From Henriciella marina (GTDB taxonomy: Bacteria; Pseudomonadota; Alphaproteobacteria; Caulobacterales; Hyphomonadaceae): a DNA stretch of 64,000 bases. Shown here piece after piece: positions 27,432 to 37,859 of this stretch (the stretch's first letter is position 1; the number at the start of each line of letters is the position of its first letter). A program made the translations under genes and the position numbers. The DNA lies in assembly GCF_027213945.1 (NCBI RefSeq), contig NZ_JAPWGW010000002.1:434001-498000 (forward strand), written 5' to 3'. The notes under the pieces were generated by a model. It searched no databases. It saw only the letters and a program-made list of their open reading frames with translations, and was not told where the DNA came from.

Positions 27432-28310
27432 CTACTGGCTGGACGGGACCCGGACCGTTGATTCCTGATCGCCCAGGATGATGGCGACCTGCGTGCCCGA
27501 TGGTGGACGCGGTGCAGTTGGCGGCGCTGCTGCGACCTGGCGCGGCGCGGGCGCTGGTGAGCGCAGGCGCACGGCTTCTGCCATCTCATAGGCGTCGTCT
27601 GCACTGCCGCGAAGCGCCAGCGAAAGCGTACCGGACTTGCCTGCGACCGAGAGCGTCTGGGCCTGTTCAAGCGTAACGGCAAGCGTTGCGGTGCGGAATG
27701 GCGACGGGTCATTTCCGGCGACATCATCGTTGAGGTCCAGCGCCATGACTTCGACATTCTGCAATAGGACTTCTGCGCTCGCACCGCCCGCGCGCACGGG
27801 CTGGTCATCAACGAGGGCCGCGCCGTCATTGGCCATGAAGATGATATCTACCATGTCGCCCGGCAGGACGAAGCCAGCGACGCCGGCAACGTCATTCATT
27901 TGGATCGTATAAGCGCGCATGCCCGGGCGTATCTTCGATGAGAGCGAGGCGCGCATGCCGACCGCGAGCAGCATCTTTTCCGACAGGATTTCGCCGCTGC
28001 CGATTTCGATCAGGGTCGGGCGCTTAAGTCCGGTTTCTTCAAGGTCGCCGCGCGTTTCGAAAGCGCCGCGGGGAACGTCGGTCACAGGTATTGCCTCTGT
28101 CTCGAACCAGGCCGGATCAAGCGTCACGCCGCGCGGGATGTCCCGGACGGCAACGAGCACGTCGCGGGTCTCGATGACGACCGGCTGCACTTCAGTCATT
28201 TCGGCTGGTGCGGGATCCTTGTCGCCGCCAAGCCAGAGGCGCGCGCCAAGTACGGCAGCGCCGCCAAACACGAGTGACAGAACGAGCGAGACGATTGGAG
28301 ACATTTTCAC
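27432..28310 (-). CDS. cpaB: Tad pilus assembly protein CpaB/RcpC
   Basis: A 292-residue periplasmic protein with an N-terminal TM anchor. A SAF domain follows (VLVAVRDIPRGVTLDPAWFE), then RcpC-type repeats (GMRAYTIQMNDVAGVAGFVL, PGDMVDIIFMAND). The C terminus is Pro/Ala-rich. CpaB works with the CpaC secretin. In typical cpa loci cpaB lies just upstream of cpaC on the same strand; here it is on the opposite strand beyond tadC, so it must be expressed separately. It may be co-transcribed with the transglutaminase operon 93 bases upstream, or have its own promoter. Confidence 0.9.
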   Translation of the reverse strand: MKMSPIVSLVLSLVFGGAAVLGARLWLGGDKDPAPAEMTEVQPVVIETRDVLVAVRDIPRGVTLDPAWFETEAIPVTDVPRGAFETRGDLEETGLKRPTLIEIGSGEILSEKMLLAVGMRASLSSKIRPGMRAYTIQMNDVAGVAGFVLPGDMVDIIFMANDGAALVDDQPVRAGGASAEVLLQNVEVMALDLNDDVAGNDPSPFRTATLAVTLEQAQTLSVAGKSGTLSLALRGSADDAYEMAEAVRLRSPAPAPRQVAAAPPTAPRPPSGTQVAIILGDQESTVRVPSSQ

Positions 28311-28403
28311 GAGGCGAACCTCCCAGGCAGCAATTGCCGATGAAGGTAGCGTGGCGGGGTTTAAACCTTCCGCAAACGCAGCGACGCCATTTAACCGGAC
28401 TGC

Positions 28404-29309
28404 TTAACCAAGAACCGCGTCCTGTGTTTCCTGTTCGACTGGCACGACATCGACGGCCTGTGACCCGGCCTGCCCGGAAGCCGACTTCAGCACGCCCTTC
28501 ACAGGTGAGACGTCCGAATAGTCTCGGCCATAGGCGATCACGATATGGTTAGTGGCAACCTCGCACGCATTCGTCGGATCATACTCGATCCAGCCAAGCT
28601 CCGGCCCGCACCAGGCGCGTACCCAGGCATGCATGGCGTCCGCCCCTTCAAGGCGCGGCTTTCCGGGCGGCGGTTCGGTGCGCAGGCAGCCGCTGACATA
28701 TCCAGACGGTATGCCCACGCTTCGCAACGCAGCGATCATGATATGGCTGAAATCCTGGCAAACGCCCTTTCGCGCGGCAAAGGCATCTTCGTGACGTGTG
28801 TCCACCGACGTCGCCGAAGGATCGAAGGTCATCTCCTCATGCAGACGCTCGCCGAGTCTGTGCACGACATGACGTGTCGACGCGTCCAGCGGAACGAGGT
28901 CCCGGACATAATCCTGCAATACGAAATTTGGACGGATCCGCGGTGTGGTTCCGAGGAAATGGAGCGGTGAGTCGGGTGTGAGATTTCTTATTCCGCTCAG
29001 AATGTTCGGCATGGTTTCAAGGTTGGCCGATACCAGCTGAGGCCGCGGCTTCATGTGGCGCTCGACGCGCGCGGTGAGGCTGGCTTCGAAGCGCTGATGG
29101 GCCTCGGAGAAAACGACCTCGCTCGTCCAGTTGCCGAAGAAGTCCCGAAAACCACTGCGTTCGGCAGGTTCAGGCGAAACGGTGAGAACCTGTCCGGTCA
29201 CTGACTGAACGACCGGCAGATCAAGAGGCCAGAGATGCAGCAGGTGACGACCTGTCAGCACCATGCCGCCGTACCGATACGCAATGCTGAGTTTGAGATC
29301 ATAGAGCAT
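28404..29309 (-). CDS. Transglutaminase-like cysteine protease-fold protein
   Basis: A 301-residue protein with the bacterial transglutaminase-like N-terminal beta domain (about 1-85) followed by the transglutaminase core. The triad is visible: Cys184 in GVCQDFSHI, His227 in AMHAWVRAW and Asp244 in EYDPTN. Such proteins act as proteases, amidases or cross-linkers on peptides. It is the third gene of an operon with an ATP-grasp/alpha-E protein 13 bases upstream and a DUF2126 protein before that. No signal peptide is seen, so it probably acts in the cytoplasm. The substrate is unknown. Confidence 0.88.
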   Translation of the reverse strand: MLYDLKLSIAYRYGGMVLTGRHLLHLWPLDLPVVQSVTGQVLTVSPEPAERSGFRDFFGNWTSEVVFSEAHQRFEASLTARVERHMKPRPQLVSANLETMPNILSGIRNLTPDSPLHFLGTTPRIRPNFVLQDYVRDLVPLDASTRHVVHRLGERLHEEMTFDPSATSVDTRHEDAFAARKGVCQDFSHIMIAALRSVGIPSGYVSGCLRTEPPPGKPRLEGADAMHAWVRAWCGPELGWIEYDPTNACEVATNHIVIAYGRDYSDVSPVKGVLKSASGQAGSQAVDVVPVEQETQDAVLG

Positions 29310-29322
29310 AAGAGGGGCGCCT

Positions 29323-31728
29323 TCAGCTCATGAATATGCGGGTGAGACTATCGGATATCGCCGCGACCTTATTGCGGAAACCAGCGAGATAAACAGAGTC
29401 GATGTCCTCTGGGGAGAGCGCTTCAAACGCTTCACGCAGGGCTGTGCAGTCGCCAAGCAATTCCCCGCTTCCGTCCGCTTTCATCAAGTCAGCAAGAGGA
29501 TGCATCTGCATCTCGAGCTCCCTGAGGTGGAAGATGAGCGAGCGAGGGTTCAGCTCATCAAGCGCGGTCAGCTCCGCTACCGATGGCCTGCTTGGCTGGA
29601 ACCCGTATCGGCGCCGATGCGAAATAGAGCTGTCTGCATATTCCAGCGCGAGATCGAGACTGCCAAGCGGAGCGTCGTCGGCGAGAAAGCTCGCGAGTGC
29701 GGAAGATAGCGACATGAGACGCTCAAGGGACCTCCCCAGACTGAGGAAGCGCCACTCCGTGAAGCGGTACATGTTGTCCTGCAACAGGCCGGTAAAGGCA
29801 CTCGACTGCCGCAGCAGGACGCCCATTTCCTGAGCCGCGCCATCTCCGGGCGCCACATTGTGTGCCAGGGCATCATCCAGCCGGTCGCTCAACTGGTTGA
29901 TCGCGGCCCAACCGTCGGGCGAAAGTCGGTCGCGCACGCTTTCGGCCGCGCGTAGCGCAGACCGGATCGTACCTTCCAGCGCTGGAGGAATGGAGACCTG
30001 CGTGTCGAGACCGATAAAAGTGCAATAGCGAGTGAGGTGAACCAGAAGCGGAGATTGCGGCGATGCGGCTTCGGCAAGCCGTTCGTGGCGGGCGCGGTTC
30101 AGGCGCGTAAAACCTTCGGCCCGCTCCATGTAGCGGGCGAGCCAGTACAGGTTTTCAGCCGCCTTGCTCGGCAGTGCCCCCTGTTTCGCACGCGGTGCCT
30201 TCGCTTGCCCGCTCGCAAGGCGGGTGACCGTGTCGACCGGCTCATCGCTGACAATCCAGACATCGGCAACAGAACTGCCCGCCTGCATGCTTAAAACGTT
30301 CGAATTCGTCTCTATACCGATCCGGGCAAAGCCGCCGGGCATGACGCACCAACCGTCTGCCGTGCGGACCATGAAGACACGAAGACTCATGGGACGCGGA
30401 ACGAGCGCGTCACCCACCCAGGCCGGTGAGGTAGAGAAGGACACGGTTTCCTGCCCGACCAGAAGCTCACCTTCAGTATCGATCAGTCGTTTGGCGAAAT
30501 CGACCCCCTGCCTTCGAAGCTGGCTCCCCATAATGGTGGACTCGTCCGGATCGAACATCTGGCGCGTCGAAAGCGCCGGCCCGATAAGCATATTCTCAAG
30601 CCTGGAAACCACATGCTCGCGCTCAGCCGGCTGACCGCACCACCAAGTTGCGATGTTGGGTATTTCAAGCGGCTTGCCTGCCAGACGTCTTGATATACGG
30701 GGCAGGAATGCGAGCAGTGCGCGTGATTCAAGTATGCCCGCACCTAAAGCGTTTACGACTGACACATTGCTTCGGCGAACAGCACCCACCAGCCCGGCCG
30801 TGCCAATCTGCGAAGCCTCATCAAGCTCTAGCGGGTCGGCATAAAGCGTATCCAGTCTGCGCCAGAGAACGTCCACGGGCTGAAGGCCCGATACGGTCCT
30901 CACAAAGACCTTGCCTTGCTGAACGGTGAGGTCTTCGCCCTCTACGAGGAGCAGGCCGAGATAGCGAGCGATATAGGATTGTTCGAAGTAAGTCTCGCTG
31001 AAAGGACCGGGGGTCAGGATCGCCACATGTGCGTCCTGCGAGGTGCGCATGTTCAGCAGTGCGGTGCGAAACTCGGAGAAGAACCCCGAGAGGCGATGCA
31101 CCTTTGCGTCGGCATAATGCTCAGCAAAGATGCGCGAGGTCGCAACACGGGTTTCGAGCGCGTAGCCTGCCCCTGACGGCGCCTGCGTCCTGTCATTCAG
31201 CACCCACCATCTGCCGTCAGGGCCGCGGCTGATCTCGAACGCAACAAAGTTGAGATGATAGCCGCCGCGGGGCTTCACGCCGACGAGGGACCGGATCCAC
31301 TCCGGACTCTGGGCAATAAGCCTACCGGGCAATGCGCCGTCGGCGACGAGCTGGTTCGGACCATAGAGATCAGCCGCCACCGCCTCGAGAAGGTCGGCAC
31401 GCTGTTTCAGCGATCCGGAAATGTCCTCCCACTCCTTTGCATCGATGAGCACGGGAATGTGACTAAGCGGCCATGGCCGCTCAGTCGCGCGGTCCTCCGT
31501 GTACTGACGCAAGAAAACGCCAGAATTCCTGAGATAGGCATCGCCCCTCGAAAACATCTGGCGAAGCATGTCCGGATCATGCTCTGAAAGGTGCGAGATG
31601 AAGTTCTGCCAGACCGGTCGAATGCGGCCATCAGCGTCGAGCAGCTCGTCCGGAACACCGGGCACAGGCTTGTAGAGCGCCAGCAGACGGAAGAGTGTTT
31701 CTTCTGCTGCCTTCCGGGGCCGTGACAT
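29323..31728 (-). CDS. Circularly permuted ATP-grasp / alpha-E domain fusion protein
   Basis: An 801-residue fusion. Residues 1 to about 510 are the circularly permuted ATP-grasp type 2 domain, a predicted carboxylate-amine ligase, with family stretches GVKPRGGYHLNFVAFEISRG and AILTPGPFSETYFEQSYIAR. Residues about 515-800 are the alpha-E domain, a helical domain opening with AENLYWLARYMERAE. The two parts are separate genes in many bacteria. Comparative genomics has linked this pair to transglutaminases and to peptide synthesis or tagging, but no product has been shown. The start is 3 bases after the DUF2126 stop and the protein is followed closely by a transglutaminase gene. Confidence 0.88.
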   Translation of the reverse strand: MSRPRKAAEETLFRLLALYKPVPGVPDELLDADGRIRPVWQNFISHLSEHDPDMLRQMFSRGDAYLRNSGVFLRQYTEDRATERPWPLSHIPVLIDAKEWEDISGSLKQRADLLEAVAADLYGPNQLVADGALPGRLIAQSPEWIRSLVGVKPRGGYHLNFVAFEISRGPDGRWWVLNDRTQAPSGAGYALETRVATSRIFAEHYADAKVHRLSGFFSEFRTALLNMRTSQDAHVAILTPGPFSETYFEQSYIARYLGLLLVEGEDLTVQQGKVFVRTVSGLQPVDVLWRRLDTLYADPLELDEASQIGTAGLVGAVRRSNVSVVNALGAGILESRALLAFLPRISRRLAGKPLEIPNIATWWCGQPAEREHVVSRLENMLIGPALSTRQMFDPDESTIMGSQLRRQGVDFAKRLIDTEGELLVGQETVSFSTSPAWVGDALVPRPMSLRVFMVRTADGWCVMPGGFARIGIETNSNVLSMQAGSSVADVWIVSDEPVDTVTRLASGQAKAPRAKQGALPSKAAENLYWLARYMERAEGFTRLNRARHERLAEAASPQSPLLVHLTRYCTFIGLDTQVSIPPALEGTIRSALRAAESVRDRLSPDGWAAINQLSDRLDDALAHNVAPGDGAAQEMGVLLRQSSAFTGLLQDNMYRFTEWRFLSLGRSLERLMSLSSALASFLADDAPLGSLDLALEYADSSISHRRRYGFQPSRPSVAELTALDELNPRSLIFHLRELEMQMHPLADLMKADGSGELLGDCTALREAFEALSPEDIDSVYLAGFRNKVAAISDSLTRIFMS

Positions 31729-31731
31729 GGA

Positions 31732-34700
31732 TTACACGCCCTGCGGCCTGCGCAGGTCGAGGGTCAGCGGAAACTCCGGATGCACCCTTTCGACCTCTGG
31801 CGTATAGCTCCCCGGCTTGTGCCCCTGCGGCTCGAACCGGGCGAGTCTGCGGGCTTCTGCCTCGTTCGAATTGACGGGGAAGGTCTCATAATTGCGACCA
31901 CCCGGATGGGCGACATGATAGACGCAGCCGCCAACCGCATGCCCGCTCCAGGTATCGAAAATATCGAAAGTAAGCGGTGTATTCACCGGCAAGGTCGGGT
32001 GAAGCGACTCCGGTGGCGCCCAAGCCTTGTAGCGCACCCCCGCGACTTCGCTGGCGCTGCCAGCTGACTGGGTCAGCGGCATGCGCCGGCCATTACAGGT
32101 CACGGCAAAACGTCCGGGGGCACCCGACAGCAGCTTGACCTGAAGACGCTCCGCCGAACTATCCGTATACCGAACAGTGCCGCCGATCGCGCCAGTCTCG
32201 CCGAGAACATGCCACGGCTCGATGGCCTGGCGAAGCTCCAGCGTGGTGCCCTCATAGGTGACCTCACCGCAGAACGGAAAGCGGAACTCAAATTGGGCTT
32301 CATACCATTCTGACTTGAGATCGAAGCCATGCGCCTTGAGGTCTGCGAGCACTTCCATGAAGTCCTGCCAGACAAATTCCGGCAACATGAACCGGTCATG
32401 CAGGCGCGTACCCCAGCGTACAGGTGTGCCCTCTACAGGGCTCTTCCAGAAGCGCGCAATCAGGGCACGGATCAAGAGTTGCTGAGCAAGGCTCATGCGC
32501 GCGTTTGGCGGCATCTCGAACGCGCGAAACTCCACCAGTCCCAGACGCCCCGTCGGCCCATCCGGCGAGAAAAGCTTGTCGATGCAGATTTCGGTGCGGT
32601 GCGTATTGCCCGTCACATCGATCAGAGCATTGCGAAGCAGCCGGTCAATCAGCCATGGCGGAATACTCCCCTGCCCCGGCGCAGGTATCTGGGAGAGCGC
32701 AATCTCAAGTTCATAGAGCGTGTCATTGCGCGCCTCATCGATGCGCGGTGCCTGACTGGTTGGCCCGACGAAGCGACCGGAGAAGAGATAGGATAGGCTC
32801 GGATGCCTCTGCCAGTGAAGGATGAGGCTTTTGAGAAGATCCGGCCGGCGAAGGAACGGGCTGTCATTTACATTCGCGCCGCCAACTACGACGTGATTGC
32901 CACCGCCCGTACCGGTATGGCGGCCATCAATCATGAATTTGTCTGTGCCAAGACGCGTCTGGCGCGCCTCTTCATAAATCGCCTCAGTCGTCGCGACGCA
33001 CTCTTCCCAATTGTGGGCCGGGTGAACGTTGACCTCGATGACGCCTGGATCAGGCGCGACGCGTATCACATTCAGGCGCTCATCCGATGGCGGGGCATAG
33101 CCTTCGATATGGACAGGCTTGCCGACGGCCTTTGCCGCCTTTTCGGCCGTCGCGACCAGCTCAAGATAGTCCTCAAGCGCTTCGGTCGGCGGGATGAAGA
33201 CGCAGAGGTGACCGTCACGGGCCTCGACGCTGAGGGCGGTGCGCACGCTTGCGCCTTCCTGCGGTGTCATCTGTTGCTGGCGGACATCCTGCCCCTTTGC
33301 CGCTTCGGTGCGGCTGGACACATTCTGGCGCGCATCTGCGGGCACGTTGCGCTGCTCGACCGCCTCATCAATCGAATGGTCCGGCAGCGGCCCGCGCGGC
33401 TCTGCCGGATCGGTGACATGCATGTAGGGATAGACGGATGGGGCAAGATGAGGAAGCGACTCCAGTGGCAGGCGGTAACCTGCCGCGCTGTCGCCCGGCA
33501 CGAGGAAAAGCTTGCCGCGCCGGAATGACCATTTCTCACTGCGCCAGCGCGATGTCGCTGCCTTTGCCTGCCAGCGCTGGACCGGCAGGACGAAAGCCAC
33601 AGGCTCTGTCAGGCCGCGCTCAAACACCTTGGCGATACGCTGGCGCTCTTCAGGATCTGAAAGCTTGGAGTTTTCGGGCGTGACATTGTCAGGCAGGCGG
33701 CCTTCGCGAAGGATCCACTCTGCCGGGTCTTCATAGGCAGGCTGCACGACTTCATCTGGCAGGCCAAGTTCGACCGCCATCGCTTCAGTCATCTTGCGCG
33801 CATCATCCGCCGTCGCGCCGGTGTCTTCGCCTTCGTAGGCAATGAGGTCCGCGTCCCGCCAGACCGGCTTGCGGTCCCCGCGCCAGTAGAGAGAGAACGT
33901 CCAGCGCGGCAGGCTTTCTCCCGGATACCACTTGCCCTGACCGTAATGCAGCATCCCGCCCGGCGCGAAACGGTCGCGCAGCCTGCGGATCAGCTGGTCT
34001 GCCAGGGCGCGTTTGGTTGGGCCGACGGCGGCGGTATTCCACTCTGCGCTTTCAAAGTCATCAATGGACACAAAGGTCGGCTCACCGCCCATGGTGAGGC
34101 GTACATCTTCTTCTTCGAGAACGGCATCAACCTTCTTGCCAAGCGCGTCGAGGTCCGACCAGCTCTCATCCGAGAAGGGCTTGGTGATCCGCGGATGTTC
34201 CGCCACGCGATTGATCTTCATGTCAAAGTCGAACGTGGTTTCCGTCTCAGGATCGCCGCTGAAACCGCCAGAGATTGGCGCGGCGTTCTGATAATGCGGC
34301 GTCGCAGCCAGTGGAATGTGGCTTTCGCCGGTCATAAGGCCGGACGTCGGATCAAGTCCGACCCAGCCGGCGCCCGGGATGTAGGCTTCGACCCAGGCAT
34401 GAAGATCGGTAAAGTCATGGTCAGTGCCAGCAGGCCCATCGAGGGCAGCAAGATCAGGCTTCAGCTGGATGAGATAGCCAGAAACGAACCGGGCCGCGAA
34501 ACCAAGACGGCGCAGTACCTGCACCAGCAACCATGAGGAATCCCGGCAGGAACCAGAACCCTTGCGAAGTGTGACTTCAGGTGCCTGAACACCCGGCTCC
34601 AGACGCACGATATAATCTACGACCTGTTCTACCCGCCGGTTGACGTCGACGAGGAAGTCGACCGTGTTCATCGGGTCTTCCGGAATAGTGTCGAGGAACG

Positions 34701-35085
34701 CTTTCAGCAGCGGCGTCAGCCGGTCCGGGCGCCGGTAGATTTCAAGGTCAGGCGCATACTCGTCAGCGTACTCGAACGGCCAGGTCTCAGCCCGTTCCTC
34801 GACGAAGAAGTCGAACGGGTTGTAAACCGTCATGTCGGCGACAAGGTCGACTTCCACCTTCAGCTCACGCACCGGCTCGGGAAATACGAAGCGCGCCAGC
34901 CAGTTGCCATACGGATCCTGCTGGTGGTTCACGAAATGTTTGGTCGGCGAGACCTTCAGGCTGTGCGAGACGATCCGGGTGCGCGACTGCGGCGCGGGCC
35001 GCAAGCGGATAATCTGCGGTCCCAGCGTAACCGGGCGGTCGTATTTATAATGCGTGAGGTGATAGATGCTGGCGAGAATGGCCAT
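31732..35085 (-). CDS. Transglutaminase - DUF2126 protein (large)
   Basis: An 1117-residue protein with an N-terminal transglutaminase module. The triad is Cys180 in GSGSCRDSS, His229 in LHAWVEAY and Asp245 in GLDPTSG. The long remainder is DUF2126, with [19 protein letters not shown], then [18 protein letters not shown] and [21 protein letters not shown]2126 has been proposed to hold a glutamine-synthetase-like amidoligase fold. It heads a three-gene operon with the ATP-grasp/alpha-E fusion and a second transglutaminase. Combined ligase and peptidase-like modules suggest making and trimming an amide-linked peptide or modifying a protein. No signal peptide is seen. Confidence 0.88.
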   Translation of the reverse strand: MAILASIYHLTHYKYDRPVTLGPQIIRLRPAPQSRTRIVSHSLKVSPTKHFVNHQQDPYGNWLARFVFPEPVRELKVEVDLVADMTVYNPFDFFVEERAETWPFEYADEYAPDLEIYRRPDRLTPLLKAFLDTIPEDPMNTVDFLVDVNRRVEQVVDYIVRLEPGVQAPEVTLRKGSGSCRDSSWLLVQVLRRLGFAARFVSGYLIQLKPDLAALDGPAGTDHDFTDLHAWVEAYIPGAGWVGLDPTSGLMTGESHIPLAATPHYQNAAPISGGFSGDPETETTFDFDMKINRVAEHPRITKPFSDESWSDLDALGKKVDAVLEEEDVRLTMGGEPTFVSIDDFESAEWNTAAVGPTKRALADQLIRRLRDRFAPGGMLHYGQGKWYPGESLPRWTFSLYWRGDRKPVWRDADLIAYEGEDTGATADDARKMTEAMAVELGLPDEVVQPAYEDPAEWILREGRLPDNVTPENSKLSDPEERQRIAKVFERGLTEPVAFVLPVQRWQAKAATSRWRSEKWSFRRGKLFLVPGDSAAGYRLPLESLPHLAPSVYPYMHVTDPAEPRGPLPDHSIDEAVEQRNVPADARQNVSSRTEAAKGQDVRQQQMTPQEGASVRTALSVEARDGHLCVFIPPTEALEDYLELVATAEKAAKAVGKPVHIEGYAPPSDERLNVIRVAPDPGVIEVNVHPAHNWEECVATTEAIYEEARQTRLGTDKFMIDGRHTGTGGGNHVVVGGANVNDSPFLRRPDLLKSLILHWQRHPSLSYLFSGRFVGPTSQAPRIDEARNDTLYELEIALSQIPAPGQGSIPPWLIDRLLRNALIDVTGNTHRTEICIDKLFSPDGPTGRLGLVEFRAFEMPPNARMSLAQQLLIRALIARFWKSPVEGTPVRWGTRLHDRFMLPEFVWQDFMEVLADLKAHGFDLKSEWYEAQFEFRFPFCGEVTYEGTTLELRQAIEPWHVLGETGAIGGTVRYTDSSAERLQVKLLSGAPGRFAVTCNGRRMPLTQSAGSASEVAGVRYKAWAPPESLHPTLPVNTPLTFDIFDTWSGHAVGGCVYHVAHPGGRNYETFPVNSNEAEARRLARFEPQGHKPGSYTPEVERVHPEFPLTLDLRRPQGV

Positions 35086-35219
35086 GAAGAAACTGCCTTA
35101 CCTGTATTGCCCCCTTCTCTAGCCTACATGTTGAGGTTTCGCGAACGGGAAAGCGGAAATGCTGAACAGGCTGCGCCAGATGCACAGGCCGCAGGCATCC
35201 GGCAGGCTGTGATGGTCGC

Positions 35220-36401
35220 TCAGGCAGAGGCTTTGAAGACTGGCCAGCTTTCCACGATCTTTCCGTTCTCGAAGACAGCGATGTCGCCAAATTGCAGGAA
35301 GACCGCCTCTGACTGTGTGGGCCGGAAAAAGATAAAATCGTCAGGTCTGAGCGGCACATCTTCTGGCGCTGTCAGCATCTGCTGATTGCTTGATCGGCCA
35401 TACTTTTCATTGACGAGGATGCCTTCAGGCCAGACGGGCTTCGCCATCCAGTTGCCGCCGAATGTGTAGATCGTCTTTGAATGCCCCTCTGGCATTTCCG
35501 GCTCGCGGCCCTCCAGGAAGTCGAAACCAGCGACATTGATCCCGTCTAGAACCTTGAGTGCGGGGGCAGCGATGAAGCTTGCCGGAAGGTGATCTTCAAG
35601 AAGATCGGTATCGAAATCGGTCGGCTTTACCAGCACTGATCCTGCCGACACCTCGTTTGCCATGCTCGTATCAGTGTAGAGGCGGTATGTCGGACTGCCC
35701 GCCGTGTTGAACGTCAGGAACTGCCCGTTCTCTAACGTCTCAGTGCACCTTGTCAGAGATTTCGCCGATTCATAGGCCTCCCTGGCATGGGTCCGGGCCT
35801 TGTCTCGAAGGCCATGCTTCTCCGGCATTTTGGCGATATGCGGCTCGTATCCCATCAGACCGGTGAAGCTCGCGCGGTTCGAAGCTTCCAGCTTTTGCCA
35901 GGCCTGCCCGAGGGCATCATCTGCAGGAAAGCCGCCGCGGTGCAGGCCGACATCAATTTCGAACACGATGTCGAGATGGACAGAAAGCTCAGCCGCCAGG
36001 TCGAGATACTGGTCGAGGCGTTCGGGCGTATCGATCAGCCATTGCACCTTCGCGTCCGGCGGCGCATCGCGATAGAAAGCGCGCGCCGCGGCGACGGGCA
36101 TGGGCTTCCCCAGCAGCTGGTTCACATCCGGCATGGCGCGGGCAATCTCGATCAGCATTTCGAGGTTGAACGTCATCAGGCGGTCTGTGCTTGTCTTCTC
36201 GCGGATATGCTGAAGCAGCGGCAGGCTCGGCAGGGATTTGGCGACGATGCGGTAGCCCATCCCATCAGGCAAATGGCCTTTGAATGTCTCTATATTGGCA
36301 TCGAGACGCGCCCGGTCGATGACCAGCGTCGGTTGCGCAATGCCAGCCGCGTTGAGCGCGCTTTGGAGCTTCTCGAAATAGGCCGCGTCAGAGCTGGTCA
36401 T
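35220..36401 (-). CDS. Fold-type III PLP enzyme, amino acid deaminase/aldolase (DSD1-like) family
   Basis: A 393-residue alanine-racemase-fold protein. The N-terminal barrel starts with TLVIDRARLDANI; the PLP lysine is Lys55 in YRIVAKSLPS. Relatives include D-serine dehydratase and D-threonine aldolase. Those enzymes usually carry a C-terminal His-x-Cys metal site; the equivalent stretch here reads FRPTQSEAVFLQFGD, apparently without it. The gene overlaps the upstream lactone-oxidase gene by 4 bases (ATGA), so the two proteins probably work together. The substrate cannot be named. Confidence 0.78.
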   Translation of the reverse strand: MTSSDAAYFEKLQSALNAAGIAQPTLVIDRARLDANIETFKGHLPDGMGYRIVAKSLPSLPLLQHIREKTSTDRLMTFNLEMLIEIARAMPDVNQLLGKPMPVAAARAFYRDAPPDAKVQWLIDTPERLDQYLDLAAELSVHLDIVFEIDVGLHRGGFPADDALGQAWQKLEASNRASFTGLMGYEPHIAKMPEKHGLRDKARTHAREAYESAKSLTRCTETLENGQFLTFNTAGSPTYRLYTDTSMANEVSAGSVLVKPTDFDTDLLEDHLPASFIAAPALKVLDGINVAGFDFLEGREPEMPEGHSKTIYTFGGNWMAKPVWPEGILVNEKYGRSSNQQMLTAPEDVPLRPDDFIFFRPTQSEAVFLQFGDIAVFENGKIVESWPVFKASA

Positions 36402-37699
36402 CCTGCCTCCGGCTCAAAGAGCGATTTGATATACGGCGTCATGAAACGGCCTTTCGGGTCGACGCGGCGGCGGACCTCGCAGAAACGGGCGAAATCCGGA
36501 TAGAGGGCTTGCAGCTCATCATGGCCGAGGCTGTGCAGCTTGCCCCAGTGCGGCCGGCCCCCTGCCCGCCTGAAAATCGGCTCAATGTCTGAAAAGAAGA
36601 AGTCATAGGCGTCTTCAGCAAACGCATGGACCGCGATGGAAATCCGGCCCTCGCCATTGAACGGGCTGAGCCAGATATCGTCGCCTGCAGACTTGCGCAC
36701 TTCGATGGGGAAGAAAACGTCCGGGCGCTCTCTTTCAATGTAATCGATTACCTCTTTCAGGACGTCCAGCGCGGCATTGGCTGGCAGGTGATATTCCATT
36801 TCGTTGAAGGGGACATTCCGCTCACTGGCGAGCAATTGCCAGCCATTGCCGATGACATCCTCGCCTTCGAAATTCGAGAAAGCCTGCTCAAGAAACTGGC
36901 GCCTGGAGGCGATGTCGTCCGGGGCATAGTCGCGGGCGCGTTTCAGGCCGAGGACGGCGTCATCATCATCGGCTTCCGCACGCTCAGTTGCGGGGGCATC
37001 GGTCTCTTCATGCGCGATCGAGATGCCGTAGCCAGAGAACGGCACGTAGAAAAACTCATAGTTTCTAAGGGTCTGCCAGCGCTTCATCGCCTTGGACAGA
37101 AGCTCATCCAGCGGTTCGGCCCATGTCGTGCGGTGGAGCCTGTAGGCGTCGACCAGCTGAATTTCCGCCTCCACCAGCACACCGATTGCGCCAAGCGAGA
37201 CGCGGCAAGCTTCGAAAATATCCCGGTCGCGTTCGCGCGAAACCGTCAGGAGATCGCCATCAGCCGTCATCACTTTGAAGGCCGTCGTCTCGGCTGAGAG
37301 GCAGGCGAGCGTTTCGCCGGTGCCATGGGTCGCCGTCGAAATGGCGCCGGCCAGCGATTGAACATTGATATCGCCGAGGTTTCTGAAAGCGAGCCCGTGT
37401 TTCTCAAGCGCGGGCGACAGGTCCTTCAGGCGGGCTCCGGCATTTACCCAGGCGCGCTCTGTCTGAAGATCAACCGAGTGCACCAGCCCCATCCGGTCCA
37501 GCCTGAGCAGCGTTCCATCCGTCGCCGCGACAGGGGTAAACGAGTGGCCAGCCCCAACGACCCGTACCGGGCCCGGAGCTGTTTTCACGATATCTTTCAA
37601 AGCGTCAGGCGTTGACGGCTCATGGATGACGGCTGGCTTTGCCGTCTGATTGCCAGACCAGTTGGTCCAACTTTCCCCTGTCTTCACTGTGTCCGGCAT
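36398..37699 (-). CDS. FAD-linked oxidoreductase, D-arabinono-1,4-lactone oxidase / gulonolactone oxidase family
   Basis: A 433-residue flavoprotein of the vanillyl-alcohol-oxidase superfamily. The FAD domain shows VRVVGAGHSFTPVAATDG, where the His of GHS is the usual site of covalent FAD attachment in aldonolactone oxidases, and later QSLAGAISTATHGTG. The C-terminal ALO domain ends with HWGKLHSLG and FCEVRRRVDPKGRFMTPY. The ATG at 37699 follows GGAGG at ideal spacing; the frame stays open to 37750 but lacks a ribosome site there. It heads a two-gene operon with a PLP enzyme. The substrate may be a sugar lactone or another hydroxyacid. Confidence 0.83.
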   Translation of the reverse strand: MPDTVKTGESWTNWSGNQTAKPAVIHEPSTPDALKDIVKTAPGPVRVVGAGHSFTPVAATDGTLLRLDRMGLVHSVDLQTERAWVNAGARLKDLSPALEKHGLAFRNLGDINVQSLAGAISTATHGTGETLACLSAETTAFKVMTADGDLLTVSRERDRDIFEACRVSLGAIGVLVEAEIQLVDAYRLHRTTWAEPLDELLSKAMKRWQTLRNYEFFYVPFSGYGISIAHEETDAPATERAEADDDDAVLGLKRARDYAPDDIASRRQFLEQAFSNFEGEDVIGNGWQLLASERNVPFNEMEYHLPANAALDVLKEVIDYIERERPDVFFPIEVRKSAGDDIWLSPFNGEGRISIAVHAFAEDAYDFFFSDIEPIFRRAGGRPHWGKLHSLGHDELQALYPDFARFCEVRRRVDPKGRFMTPYIKSLFEPEAG

Positions 37700-37825
37700 G
37701 CCGTTCGTCCTCCACCTCCAAACAGACCATAGTTTCGCAAGCGCTGGCAACGGTCAGATGGATTTCAGTCTTTTCAGGCTTTCCTGGAATTCCACCGAAG
37801 GATGCGCGCAGAAGGCGCCTCTCGC

Positions 37826-37857
37826 TTGACTCTTTGGCCTGAGAACAAAATAAGAAC
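37826..37857 (+). promoter_or_regulatory. SOS promoter with LexA box in front of imuA
   Basis: The LexA site GAAC-AAAATAA-GAAC at 37843-37857 is the complement of GTTC-N7-GTTC. A -35 TTGACT at 37826-37831 and a -10 AATAAG at 37849-37854 (spacer 17) fit a sigma-70 promoter overlapped by the box. The start codon begins 2 bases after the box. Confidence 0.85.
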
Positions 37858-37859
37858 AT

